64,000 nucleotides of DNA, from assembly GCA_017505535.1 (NCBI GenBank), contig JAFVPD010000030.1:124001-188000 (forward strand). Reading direction: 5' to 3'. Position numbers and translations under genes: made by a program. Shown piece after piece: positions 27,717-36,542 of this stretch. Source of the stretch: Muribaculaceae bacterium. GTDB lineage: Bacteria; Bacteroidota; Bacteroidia; Bacteroidales; Muribaculaceae. Below the pieces are notes generated by a model. It saw only the letters and a program-made list of their open reading frames with translations, ran no database searches and had not been told where the DNA came from. Position 1 is the stretch's first letter. Each line of letters starts with the position of its first letter.

Positions 27717-29060
27717 TCAATTTACATAGTTCATTTCCAATATTTCAAACTTCTTTTTCCAACCGGGATAGAAGAGATTGCCCTTGCTACATTCAACCTC
27801 GCCCATTTGGAAATCGACAGTTTCACTGCGAACAAATTTTTTGGCTGGATATAGAGTGCCATTTACGCCTAAATTTGTAGCAAATCTATATTGATCCATA
27901 CCAGTAGAGTAGAAATTAACTGATGCAGTATTCTTACATGATTTATATCTTCCAAAAGATGCATCAATAGGCACCCATCCTATTCCTTCAAAATACACTT
28001 CAGCCCAATCATGAAGATTTACTTGTCCGGGGTGGAGCATCCAACCACTCTCCCATCTTGCAGGAACACCAAGAGTGCGCATAATTGATATATATAACAA
28101 TGCAACCTGACCACAGTCGCCATGTTTTTCATCTATGACATATTGAGGAAGGCATTCTATTGTGCTATATTCTCGAGCTCCGGCCCAAGGGAAATTTTTC
28201 ACAATATAATCATAAACTAATTCTGATTGACGGAATGGACATTTCTCATCTCCAACAATTTCATGGGCAAGAGAATCAAATTTTACTATATGAGGCAATT
28301 CAACACAAGTATAATTTTTATACAAATCTGACTCTGTATCATACGGCTTAATGTTTTTGATTATATAATTAGGCCCAAAATATTGAGCGGCAACATTATA
28401 TTCACCTACATATTCAAAATGAATGATTGAGTCAGATGATTCATTAACAGGTGTTGCAAAATAAATTGTATTATGTACCGACTTATCTGTAGAACGTACA
28501 TAATCATGTGAGGCTGACAAAATATTAACGTTTGATTGTCGAGCCGATTCTATTGGTAGTGGCACCCATACTTTCAATGTATCCCCTAAAAGGAAGTCGT
28601 GACGAGGTACATCTACTGAAAATCTATACTTAACATACATCTCACTACATTTATCTCCTTCAGCCTTGGATACTGATGTAATTGAATCGACTAATGCCAT
28701 ATCGTTTGGGAGTGCATCAAAACCTCGTCCGGACCACTCTCCTCCAATCTCAGTACTCAGTAGTTTCAAATTACGAGGTGATTTTCTATGCATCATTCGC
28801 TGCCCGTCAATTACTTTCACCTCAAGCGCTTTTTGTGATATGAATCTTTCAATATCCTCGTTAGTTACATTGGGATAAAGTTCTTTAATTTGCTGTTGAG
28901 CTTGATCCATTGTCAACGAAAAATCACTTCTTGTGCGAGACTCTATTGCAGCTAATGAATCTTTTTCAAGCCATACAGGATTGTCAGTAACTTTTGTCTC
29001 TGTACAAGAAGAAAGCATTAATAATCCGCTTGATATAATAGGAATAAATTTTCTAATCAT
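27717..29060 (-). CDS. Transglutaminase-like lipoprotein
   Basis: 447-aa predicted lipoprotein with lipobox LSSC (cysteine 19) and a transglutaminase-core cysteine-protease domain in the C-terminal half. Catalytic residues are visible as Cys in EKHGDCGQVALLYISIMRTL, His in LHDWAEVYFEG and Asp in WVPIDASFG. The N-terminal about 200 residues are probably beta-rich. It is the first gene of the cluster, 7 bases before the NlpC/P60 gene, suggesting a role in breakdown of peptides from the wall. The reaction may be proteolysis rather than cross-linking. A weak promoter-like TAACTTTA lies upstream. Confidence 0.85.
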   Translation of the reverse strand: MIRKFIPIISSGLLMLSSCTETKVTDNPVWLEKDSLAAIESRTRSDFSLTMDQAQQQIKELYPNVTNEDIERFISQKALEVKVIDGQRMMHRKSPRNLKLLSTEIGGEWSGRGFDALPNDMALVDSITSVSKAEGDKCSEMYVKYRFSVDVPRHDFLLGDTLKVWVPLPIESARQSNVNILSASHDYVRSTDKSVHNTIYFATPVNESSDSIIHFEYVGEYNVAAQYFGPNYIIKNIKPYDTESDLYKNYTCVELPHIVKFDSLAHEIVGDEKCPFRQSELVYDYIVKNFPWAGAREYSTIECLPQYVIDEKHGDCGQVALLYISIMRTLGVPARWESGWMLHPGQVNLHDWAEVYFEGIGWVPIDASFGRYKSCKNTASVNFYSTGMDQYRFATNLGVNGTLYPAKKFVRSETVDFQMGEVECSKGNLFYPGWKKKFEILEMNYVN

Positions 29061-29124
29061 AATATCATACTATTTAAAACTTTGTAAAGTTACAAAAATG
29101 TCATGACATATAAAAGAATAAAAC

Positions 29125-29166
29125 AAAAAAGGTCTCAACGAAATAAGACACATTGAGACCTTTTTT
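29125..29166 (-). terminator. Intrinsic terminator downstream of glmM
   Basis: A perfect 14-bp stem AAAAAAGGTCTCAA / TTGAGACCTTTTTT with a 14-base loop, 16 bases after the glmM stop. It separates glmM from the peptidoglycan-peptide operon. Confidence 0.9.
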
Positions 29167-29181
29167 AATCTATTGAGATAA

Positions 29182-30570
29182 TTACTCTACTAAAGATGTT
29201 ATAACGTCTTTAATTTGTTGTGCGAGTTCATCAGCCTTTTCCATCGTAGATGCTTCTGAATAGATGCGGATAATTGGTTCTGTATTTGATTTTCTTAAAT
29301 GTACCCAACTATCGGCAAAATCAATTTTAACACCATCTATGTCTGTAATAGTTTCATTGCTAAATTTAACTTTTACAGCTTCAAGAATAGCATCTACATC
29401 GATTGAAGGAGTAAGTTCAATCTTATTTTTGGCAATAGCATAGGCCGGATATGTCTTTTTAAGTTCGCTAACCTTTTTGCCACTTTTTGCCAACAATGAC
29501 AAGAAAAGAGCAACACCAACAAGAGCATCACGACCATAGTGAGAAGCAGGATAAATAACTCCACCATTACCTTCACCACCAATAACAGCTCCGGTTTCTT
29601 TCATTTTTGTAACAACGTTCACCTCTCCTACAGCTGATGCAGAATATGAACAGCCATGGCGCAATGTAACGTCCTTCAAAGCCCTTGAAGAACTTAAATT
29701 AGAAACAGTAGCACCAGGTGTTTGAGATAAAACATAGTCAGCAATAGAAACAAGTGTATATTCTTCAATGAACATCTCTCCATTTTCCATCACAATAGCC
29801 AAACGGTCAACGTCCGGGTCAACAACAAATCCCACGTCGGCCTTTCCTGATTTCATCAAATCAGATATTTGTGTAAGATTTTCCGGGAGTGGCTCTGGTG
29901 AATGAGCGAACATACCAGTTGGATCACAATTTAATTCGATAACGTTCTTAACCCCAAGCGAACGAAGGAGTTTAGGAATAGCTACACCACCTACAGAATT
30001 GACAGCATCTACCGCCACTGTGAAGTCAGCCTTAGCGATTGCTTCAACATCAACCAAATCCAATGCCATAACATTATCAATGTGCTTCTGAGTATAGGTT
30101 GTGTTAATAAATTCATGTCCGAGTTCATCAACAGGAACGAATTCATAATCTTCAGCTTCAGCGATACGAAGAACTTCTTTTCCTTGAGCATCATTTAGAA
30201 ACTCTCCATTTTCATTAAGAAGTTTGAGAGCGTTCCATTGTTTTGGGTTGTGTGAAGCAGTTAAGATAATACCACCACATGCTTTTTCTTGCACAACAGC
30301 AATTTCGGTGGTTGGAGTTGTAGCCAATCCGATGTTAATTACATCAAATCCCATGCCGGTGAGAGTACCAACAACAATATCATTAACCATCTTGCCTGAA
30401 ATACGAGCATCTCGTCCTACAACAATGTATCGAGTCTTTCTTGTGGTTATTGACTTAATGAGAGTAGCATAAGCCGCAGTATATTTTACAATATCAAGCG
30501 GGCTCAAACCTTCACCGGGAGCGCCACCAATTGTGCCACGAATACCGGAAATTGATTTAATTAGAGACAT
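29182..30570 (-). CDS. glmM: Phosphoglucosamine mutase
   Basis: 462-aa alpha-D-phosphohexomutase that probably interconverts glucosamine 6- and 1-phosphate for UDP-GlcNAc synthesis. Domain signs are SGIRGTIGGAPGEGLSP at the N-terminus, the phosphoserine loop GGIILTASHNPKQWNALKL (Ser106), the metal loop DPDVDRLAIV, the sugar loop GGEGNGGVIYP and the phosphate loop RKSNTEPIIRIYSE. A phosphomannomutase activity cannot be excluded, and it would help supply GDP-mannose for gmd. It follows the DUF4827 gene by 28 bases and is probably in the nrnA operon. Confidence 0.88.
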   Translation of the reverse strand: MSLIKSISGIRGTIGGAPGEGLSPLDIVKYTAAYATLIKSITTRKTRYIVVGRDARISGKMVNDIVVGTLTGMGFDVINIGLATTPTTEIAVVQEKACGGIILTASHNPKQWNALKLLNENGEFLNDAQGKEVLRIAEAEDYEFVPVDELGHEFINTTYTQKHIDNVMALDLVDVEAIAKADFTVAVDAVNSVGGVAIPKLLRSLGVKNVIELNCDPTGMFAHSPEPLPENLTQISDLMKSGKADVGFVVDPDVDRLAIVMENGEMFIEEYTLVSIADYVLSQTPGATVSNLSSSRALKDVTLRHGCSYSASAVGEVNVVTKMKETGAVIGGEGNGGVIYPASHYGRDALVGVALFLSLLAKSGKKVSELKKTYPAYAIAKNKIELTPSIDVDAILEAVKVKFSNETITDIDGVKIDFADSWVHLRKSNTEPIIRIYSEASTMEKADELAQQIKDVITSLVE

Positions 30571-30598
30571 GACTAAATATTTGTTTGATTATATAATT

Positions 30599-31177
30599 TT
30601 ATAATTGACTCTTGAAATATCTAATGTTATATAAATATGGCACTACATTACTTATTTCATCGCTAAAACCATACTGTGATTTAATCACGATGTTGACCTC
30701 GCAATCAATTCCTAAATAATATAATGGAATTTGAATTCCTGTACCAAACTGTGATGAAGAAGGAAGTGTATAATTCCCTAATCTGAAACTTGTTGGTGAA
30801 TATTCCATATCATCGGCATTGCCTTCTCCGTCGGGGAGAACTCCTTTATCATAATATGCAAGATTATAACGCATAAAACGGAAATAAACCAATTCATTAT
30901 CTTTGGCTTTTTTAGTCAAATCACCGGTTTTTAAGACTTGCATATAAACAAATCCATCTTCATCCATTCGATAATATGGAGCATCTTCACCAACTTCAAA
31001 TATGGAATCTTCCGGAATAGAATTTATTACTCGTTGATCGGCAAGAAAATTATTAACTGATTTATCTTCATCGGCCAAAAGATCCGCATAACTTTTATTA
31101 TCATCACACGATACTGCCATCGGAGCAAATATCAACATGAGTACAAGCGAATATAGTAGTGACTTAAACTTATTCAT
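30599..31177 (-). CDS. DUF4827-family lipoprotein
   Basis: 192-aa lipoprotein of a Bacteroidota-specific family, function unknown. The signal ends in the lipobox AVSC (cysteine 24), followed by an acidic start (DDNKSYADLLADEDKSVNNF). The rest may adopt an FKBP-like fold: VYMQVLKTGDLTKKAKDNEL, then a GIQIPLYYLGIDCEVNIVIK stretch. No conserved catalytic residues can be pointed out. It lies 6 bases after nrnA and 28 before glmM, and so appears to be co-transcribed with both. A peptidyl-prolyl isomerase-like periplasmic role is only a guess from the fold. Confidence 0.8.
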   Translation of the reverse strand: MNKFKSLLYSLVLMLIFAPMAVSCDDNKSYADLLADEDKSVNNFLADQRVINSIPEDSIFEVGEDAPYYRMDEDGFVYMQVLKTGDLTKKAKDNELVYFRFMRYNLAYYDKGVLPDGEGNADDMEYSPTSFRLGNYTLPSSSQFGTGIQIPLYYLGIDCEVNIVIKSQYGFSDEISNVVPYLYNIRYFKSQL

Positions 31178-31183
31178 TATAGT

Positions 31184-32200
31184 TTATATTATATTGTCAT
31201 TTAAAATTTTCATAAACACATTTTCGGCTTCTTCCATAGTTCCGACGAACTCTCCTCCGGCAGCATTTTTATGTCCACCTCCATTAAAGTATGACTCACA
31301 TAAAGCATTAACTGCAACATCACCTTTACTTCTCATAGATACTTTTATATATTCAATATCATCTCTCATAAAGACAGAGCAATTGATGCCCGGAATACTC
31401 AATGGGATATTGACAAGACTTTCTGTATCACCCTTTTCATATTTGAACATTTGTAATTCCTCTTTACTTAGAGTTATCAATGCTGCATTATGTTCAGGAA
31501 ACAATTTCATTTTTTGAGAAATAGCATATCCATTCAATCGAAGTCTTGATTCAGTATTGGTATTACAAACCTTTGAATATATAGCATCTTTATCTACGCC
31601 CTTTTTCAAAAGCTCTGATATTATAATGTATATATTAGGATCAGACGAATTGTATGTAAAATTCCCGGTATCAGTCATCATACCGGTATAAATACATTCT
31701 GCCACCTTTTTATCAATTCTATCAAATAATTCAAGGCGACACAATATTCTAAAAACCAACAAACATGTTGAAGACATCTCAGGATGAGATATGGCCACAT
31801 CAACAAAATCGGCCGGATCAAGATGATGGTCTATGAGAACCTTCTTTGCTTGAGACTTCAATAATGTTTCTGCCATCTTATCAACACGATAAGGAGCATT
31901 AAAATCAAGGCATAAAACTAAATCTGCTTTCGCCAACAATTGGCGCCCAAAATCGCCATATCTACTGAATGGTGTTATCTCCTTAGCTCCAGGGAGGAAC
32001 ATCATATTCTTCGGTGGCATGTCTGGAGTAAGGACTTTAACATCTTTACCCAAGGAAGATAATACATGATACATCGCAAGGCATGACCCTATTGCATCAC
32101 CATCGGGTGATACATGGCACGTTAGAACAATGTTTTCACTTTGTTCAATCAAGCCTCTTAATGCTTTTACCTTGGACTCTTCTACCACTTTTGATATCAT
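31184..32200 (-). CDS. nrnA: DHH/DHHA1 phosphoesterase, NrnA-like
   Basis: 338-aa enzyme of the bifunctional oligoribonuclease and pAp-phosphatase family; it degrades short RNA oligomers or pAp in the cytosol. DHH-domain metal ligands are in CHVSPDGDAIGSCLAMYHVL, LDFNAPYRVD and LIDHHLDPADF; DHHA1 carries GGGHKNAAGGEF. ATG 32200 is used rather than the GTG immediately before it. A full promoter lies 24 bases upstream. A c-di-AMP phosphodiesterase-like activity is a family alternative. Confidence 0.9.
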   Translation of the reverse strand: MISKVVEESKVKALRGLIEQSENIVLTCHVSPDGDAIGSCLAMYHVLSSLGKDVKVLTPDMPPKNMMFLPGAKEITPFSRYGDFGRQLLAKADLVLCLDFNAPYRVDKMAETLLKSQAKKVLIDHHLDPADFVDVAISHPEMSSTCLLVFRILCRLELFDRIDKKVAECIYTGMMTDTGNFTYNSSDPNIYIIISELLKKGVDKDAIYSKVCNTNTESRLRLNGYAISQKMKLFPEHNAALITLSKEELQMFKYEKGDTESLVNIPLSIPGINCSVFMRDDIEYIKVSMRSKGDVAVNALCESYFNGGGHKNAAGGEFVGTMEEAENVFMKILNDNII

Positions 32201-32223
32201 CACACTCTAATCAATATATTTTG

Positions 32224-32255
32224 CAAAGTTACTAAAACGGCATGGCAAAACCAAA
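32224..32255 (-). promoter_or_regulatory. Promoter of the nrnA-DUF4827-glmM operon
   Basis: On the minus strand TTTG (32255-32252), a 20-base spacer and TAACTTTG (32231-32224) match the Bacteroidota consensus exactly. Confidence 0.82.
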
Positions 32256-32476
32256 GACAACACATTTTTTTTACGCATCACAAACACTTTTTCACAGTTA
32301 ACCCTCACAATAATAGTTTAGACAGCTTTCAATATCCTTTCACAAATATCGGTCCTAAACAAATAGCTCAATTTTTAGACTTATTTATCGCATAAGTAAC
32401 CATCTACAATAAATATATTCTCAAAAAAAAAATCAGAAATCGCACATAATATAATAATAGAGCAATTTATTTTTCG

Positions 32477-32484
32477 TAAATTTG
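32477..32484 (+). promoter_or_regulatory. -7 element of purH
   Basis: TAAATTTG followed by CAG, 31 bases before the purH start. No TTTG is seen at the -33 position. The rest of the 314-base region between nrnA and purH (32201-32514) is AT-rich; no purine-riboswitch-like structure was recognised in it. Confidence 0.6.
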
Positions 32485-32514
32485 CAGACTCAAAATAGTA
32501 AAATTAATTTAGAC

Positions 32515-34038
32515 ATGTCAGATATCAAAAAAATTAAAACCGCACTCGTCTCGGTTTACCATAAAGACGGGCTTGATGAAATTATATCTTTACTACATAA
32601 AGATGGTGTTAAATTCCTCTCTACTGGAGGGACTAAAACTTTCATTGAAAGTTTAGGTATCCCATGTGACGCAGTAGAAGATTTAACAGGTTATCCTTCC
32701 ATTTTAGGCGGTAGGGTAAAAACGCTCCACCCAAAAGTGTTTGGTGGAATTCTCAGTCGCAGAGATAATGCCGGAGACCAAGAACAAGTACAAACATACG
32801 AAATTCCAGACATTGACTTAGTTATTGTTGATTTATATCCATTTGTTGACACAGTGGCTTCGGGAGCAAGCGATGCCGATATTATTGAAAAAATTGATAT
32901 AGGTGGAATTTCGTTAATTAGAGCTGCGGCAAAAAATCACAAAGATGTAATCATCGTTGCATCAAAAGCACAATATGCACCTCTTGCAAACATGCTTAAA
33001 AACCAAGGAGCTCAATCATCGCTAACAGAACGCAGATGGTTTGCAAAAGAGGCATTTGCAGTTTCATCATCTTATGACAGCTCAATTTTCTCATATTTTG
33101 ATGAAGAACAACCTTCATCTCTCAGAGTTGCAATTGATGGCGCCAAAGTTATGAGATACGGAGAAAATCCACATCAAAAAGGTACATTCTTCGGGGATTT
33201 CTCTAAAATGTTTACACAACTTCATGGCAAAGAAATTTCATATAACAACCTCCTTGATATTGATGCTGCTGTTTCTCTCATTGCAGAGTTTAATGACCCA
33301 ACATTTGCTATTTTAAAACACAATAATGCCTGTGGCCTCGCAACACGCGAAACAATTGCTGAAGCATGGAAAGACGCTTTAGCCGGAGACCCGGTATCGG
33401 CATTTGGTGGAGTTCTTATCACTAACGGCACAGTAGATAAGTCGGCAGCTGAGGAAATTGACAAGATTTTCTTTGAAGTAATTATAGCTCCTGAATATAC
33501 TGAAGATGCTCTTGCTATTCTCAAACAAAAGAAAAATCGCATCATATTAGTACAACATTGTCAAAACGATGCAAAAGTACAAGTACGCACAATCCTTAAT
33601 GGTGCGCTCGTTCAAGATCGCGATTTGAAGGTAGAAACAGTTGAGGACTTGAAACAAGTTACTAAAAAAGCCATCACTGCTGCTCAAGCAGATGATTTAT
33701 TATTTGCAAACAAAATTGTAAAACACAGCAAAAGTAATGCAATCGTTTTAGCTAAGAATCGCCAATTGTGTGCAAGTGGAGTTGGTCAAACATCACGTGT
33801 TGACGCCCTTCGTCAAGCAATTGAGAAAGCTCGTTCATTTGGCTTTGACCTTAATGGAGCTGTTATGGCTTCTGATGCATTCTTCCCATTCCCCGATTGT
33901 GTTGAAATAGCAAGCAAAGCCGGTGTTAATGCTGTAGTTCACCCCGGAGGGTCTATCCGAGACAACGAATCGGTTGAATTCTGCGATAATAATGATATCG
34001 CAATGGTAACAACCGGATTCAGACACTTTAAACATTAA
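32515..34038 (+). CDS. purH: Bifunctional AICAR transformylase / IMP cyclohydrolase
   Basis: Catalyses the last two steps of de novo IMP synthesis. The 507-aa product has the N-terminal MGS-like cyclohydrolase domain (about 1-150: TALVSVYHKDGLDEIISLL, LSTGGTKTFIES, GGRVKTLHPKVFGGIL). The transformylase domain follows, with MRYGENPHQKGTF, KHNNACGLATRE and SDAFFPFPDCVE. The length matches the short Bacteroidota form. ATG 32515 is preferred to an in-frame CTG or ATG-like start near 32482, which overlaps the promoter. The gene lies 29 bases before mreB and may be co-transcribed with the cell-shape genes. Confidence 0.97.
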   Translation: MSDIKKIKTALVSVYHKDGLDEIISLLHKDGVKFLSTGGTKTFIESLGIPCDAVEDLTGYPSILGGRVKTLHPKVFGGILSRRDNAGDQEQVQTYEIPDIDLVIVDLYPFVDTVASGASDADIIEKIDIGGISLIRAAAKNHKDVIIVASKAQYAPLANMLKNQGAQSSLTERRWFAKEAFAVSSSYDSSIFSYFDEEQPSSLRVAIDGAKVMRYGENPHQKGTFFGDFSKMFTQLHGKEISYNNLLDIDAAVSLIAEFNDPTFAILKHNNACGLATRETIAEAWKDALAGDPVSAFGGVLITNGTVDKSAAEEIDKIFFEVIIAPEYTEDALAILKQKKNRIILVQHCQNDAKVQVRTILNGALVQDRDLKVETVEDLKQVTKKAITAAQADDLLFANKIVKHSKSNAIVLAKNRQLCASGVGQTSRVDALRQAIEKARSFGFDLNGAVMASDAFFPFPDCVEIASKAGVNAVVHPGGSIRDNESVEFCDNNDIAMVTTGFRHFKH

Positions 34039-34067
34039 TATCTTAATCAAAATCAAAACAAACAACA

Positions 34068-35087
34068 ATGAGATTGTTTTCATTAACAAAAGAAATTGCC
34101 ATTGACTTAGGAACGGCCAACACCGTCATTATTCACAACGACAAAATTGTGATTGATGAACCTTCAATCGTTGCCCTTGATAGCAAGACAGGCAAATTGA
34201 TTGCAGTAGGTAAACAAGCCCAACAGATGCAAGGCAAAGAGCATGAAGGGATTCGCACCGTCAGACCATTAAAACAAGGTGTAATTGCTGACTTTAACGC
34301 AGCTGAGCTAATGATTAGAGGCTTTATCAAAAAAGCTAATAAAAAAAGCTCAATCTTTTCGCCATCACTACGCATGGTTGTAGGAATTCCATCAGGATCT
34401 ACTGAGGTTGAAATACGTGCTGTCAGAGACTCGTCAGAGCATGCCGGAGGACGTGACGTGTATATGTTATATGAACCAATGGCCGCCGCTTTAGGTATAG
34501 GTCTTGACGTGTTAGCGCCCGAAGGTAATATGATTGTTGACATAGGTGGCGGGACTACTGAAATTGCCGTCATTTCGCTTGGTGGTATCGTAAGCAACAA
34601 AAGTATTCAAATTGCAGGCGATGACTTAACCGATGATATACAAGGTCATATGCGTCGTGCTCACAACGTACGCGTAGGTGAACGCACAGCCGAATTGATA
34701 AAAATCAATGTGGGTTCAGCCCTAACCGAACTTGAAAATCCCCCAGAGGATTATATCGTACATGGTCCAAACCAAATGACAGCTCTTCCTATGGAAGTTC
34801 CTGTGTCTTACCAAGAGATTTCACATTGTATTGAGAAGACTATTTCTAAAATCGAAGCTGCCGTTCTCGGTGCGTTGGAACAAACTCCTCCTGAGCTCTA
34901 TGCCGATATCGTTAAAAATGGAATCTACCTCGCAGGTGGAGGAGCTCTTTTGCGTGGACTTGACAAACGACTAACCGACAAAATCGGTATTGTCTTCCAC
35001 ATTGCCGAAGACCCGTTATTGGCAGTTGCCCGAGGTACCGGCGTAGCTCTCAAAGGAATTGACAAATATTCATTTCTTAAACGTTAA
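34068..35087 (+). CDS. mreB: Rod-shape actin homologue MreB
   Basis: 339-aa cytoskeletal ATPase that organises lateral wall synthesis under the inner membrane. Signatures are the phosphate-1 motif IDLGTANTVII, VVGIPSGSTEVEIRAVRDSS, the phosphate-2 region MIVDIGGGTTEIAVISLGG, and the adenosine motif GIYLAGGGALLRGLDKRL. It is the first of five elongasome genes. A hairpin separates it from mreC, which may allow higher expression of mreB than of its partners. Confidence 0.97.
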   Translation: MRLFSLTKEIAIDLGTANTVIIHNDKIVIDEPSIVALDSKTGKLIAVGKQAQQMQGKEHEGIRTVRPLKQGVIADFNAAELMIRGFIKKANKKSSIFSPSLRMVVGIPSGSTEVEIRAVRDSSEHAGGRDVYMLYEPMAAALGIGLDVLAPEGNMIVDIGGGTTEIAVISLGGIVSNKSIQIAGDDLTDDIQGHMRRAHNVRVGERTAELIKINVGSALTELENPPEDYIVHGPNQMTALPMEVPVSYQEISHCIEKTISKIEAAVLGALEQTPPELYADIVKNGIYLAGGGALLRGLDKRLTDKIGIVFHIAEDPLLAVARGTGVALKGIDKYSFLKR

Positions 35088-35104
35088 CAATAACGATTAA
35101 TAGT

Positions 35105-35138
35105 GTTAGAGGCTGTTTAATATTAAGCAGCTTCTAAC
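35105..35138 (+). other. Intercistronic hairpin between mreB and mreC
   Basis: GTTAGAGGCTG (35105-35115) pairs with CAGCTTCTAAC (35128-35138) over 11 positions with one G-U pair. No T-run follows, so it is more likely an mRNA-processing or stability element, or a leaky attenuator, than a full terminator. Confidence 0.55.
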
Positions 35139-35159
35139 ATATTATAAATAGCTACAATC

Positions 35160-36011
35160 GTGAGAAATCTCTTGAATTTTCTTGTAAGATATAGCTCGTG
35201 GATTTTATTTATATTCTACGTGGTAATGAGTTGTGTGTTGTTGTTCAATAACAACCCTTATCAACAACACATATATATGACTTCTGCCAATAATATAGCA
35301 TCTACTATATATAAAACCCGGAGCAATGTAACCTCATACTTCCATTTGAGAGATATAAATGATGACCTTCTTAAGAAAAACGGAGAACTTGAATTGGAAG
35401 TCATTGCCTTAAAACAAAAATTGCGCAATATTGGAGATAGTATATATGTTGACACCGTTGCCAAAATAAAACCTCTATCACAATTTGATTTCAAAGTTGC
35501 ACATGTTATTAACAATAGCATAGCACGGACACACAATTTCATAACAATAGATAAAGGCGCTAATGATGGAATAAAACCTGAAATGGGGGTTCTAGACCAA
35601 AACGGAGTTGTTGGTATTGTGAACATTGTTGGAGAAAATGCTTCTCGCATCATCTCAATATTGAATCCAGACCTCAGATTATCGTGCAAAATAAAAAACA
35701 CTAATGATTTTGGCTCTTTAGTGTGGGATGGAAAAAATTGCCAAGAAGCAATTCTTGAAGAATTACCCCGTCATGCAATTGTAAATCAAGGTGATACGAT
35801 TATTACAAGTGGCTATTCGGCAGTTTTCCCGGAAGGCATACCAGTTGGGATTGCAATAAATCGAATCAATGAAGGCTCAGATGATAATTGCTTTGCACTA
35901 CGCGTCAAATTATTAACCGACTTTGCAAAACTCAACGCAGTAAAAATAATCTCAAACGACCAAAAAGATGAAATTAGGCGATTAGAGGCTGATGGACGGC
36001 AAAACAAATAG
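35160..36011 (+). CDS. mreC: Rod-shape-determining protein MreC
   Basis: 283-aa bitopic protein that couples MreB to the wall enzymes. One transmembrane helix lies near the N-terminus (about 11-28, SSWILFIFYVVMSCVLLFNN). A coiled coil (about 60-90, LLKKNGELELEVIALKQKL) and the periplasmic beta domain follow (ITIDKGANDGIKPEMGVLDQ, GIVNIVGENASRIISILNPD). The start codon is GTG, chosen because it gives the normal N-terminus. It lies 72 bases after mreB and 9 before mreD. Confidence 0.93.
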   Translation: MRNLLNFLVRYSSWILFIFYVVMSCVLLFNNNPYQQHIYMTSANNIASTIYKTRSNVTSYFHLRDINDDLLKKNGELELEVIALKQKLRNIGDSIYVDTVAKIKPLSQFDFKVAHVINNSIARTHNFITIDKGANDGIKPEMGVLDQNGVVGIVNIVGENASRIISILNPDLRLSCKIKNTNDFGSLVWDGKNCQEAILEELPRHAIVNQGDTIITSGYSAVFPEGIPVGIAINRINEGSDDNCFALRVKLLTDFAKLNAVKIISNDQKDEIRRLEADGRQNK

Positions 36012-36020
36012 GGAAAGACA

Positions 36021-36542
36021 ATGAATAAGACAATTTTCAATCTAATCATTATATTTATTCTACTTGTATTGGCGCAAGTTGTAATATTCAACCACATTTG
36101 CTTATTTAATGTGGCAACTCCTCTTATTTTCATTTATTTCATATTAAGACTACCTATCACGTTGTCTTTAAACTGGACTTTGACACTTGCATTTGTTACC
36201 GGCCTAATAGTTGATGTATTTTCTAACACCCAGGGGTTAAATACTCTTTCATGTACGATACTTGCAATGTCTCGAAAATCAATTCTTCATTTATATTTTT
36301 CGCGAGAAGATGATTTAACCCGACCTGAACCAACAATAAAATCCTTGGGGTTAGGTATCTACATCAAGTATTTATTCTCCTCTACCCTATTATACTGTTT
36401 AGTAATATTTATTATTGATGCTTTCACATTTTTCAACCCAATTATGTTGTTTGCAAGAATAATATTTAGCACATTACTTACCTTTATCATGATTTTAGGC
36501 TTAGACAGCTTGCTTGCATCAAAAAATGAGAAAAGATTATAG
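36021..36542 (+). CDS. mreD: Rod-shape-determining protein MreD
   Basis: 173-aa hydrophobic protein with about five transmembrane segments. It is poorly conserved in sequence, but identified by topology, length and its fixed place between mreC and mrdA. The segment LTLAFVTGLIVDVFSNTQGL with its acidic residue matches the MreD core. The stop lies inside the start of mrdA (17-base overlap), implying translational coupling. Confidence 0.9.
   Translation: MNKTIFNLIIIFILLVLAQVVIFNHICLFNVATPLIFIYFILRLPITLSLNWTLTLAFVTGLIVDVFSNTQGLNTLSCTILAMSRKSILHLYFSREDDLTRPEPTIKSLGLGIYIKYLFSSTLLYCLVIFIIDAFTFFNPIMLFARIIFSTLLTFIMILGLDSLLASKNEKRL

Noticed and set aside
32204..32514. Possible purine riboswitch before purH.
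   Set aside because: No conserved aptamer core or terminator hairpin could be identified.
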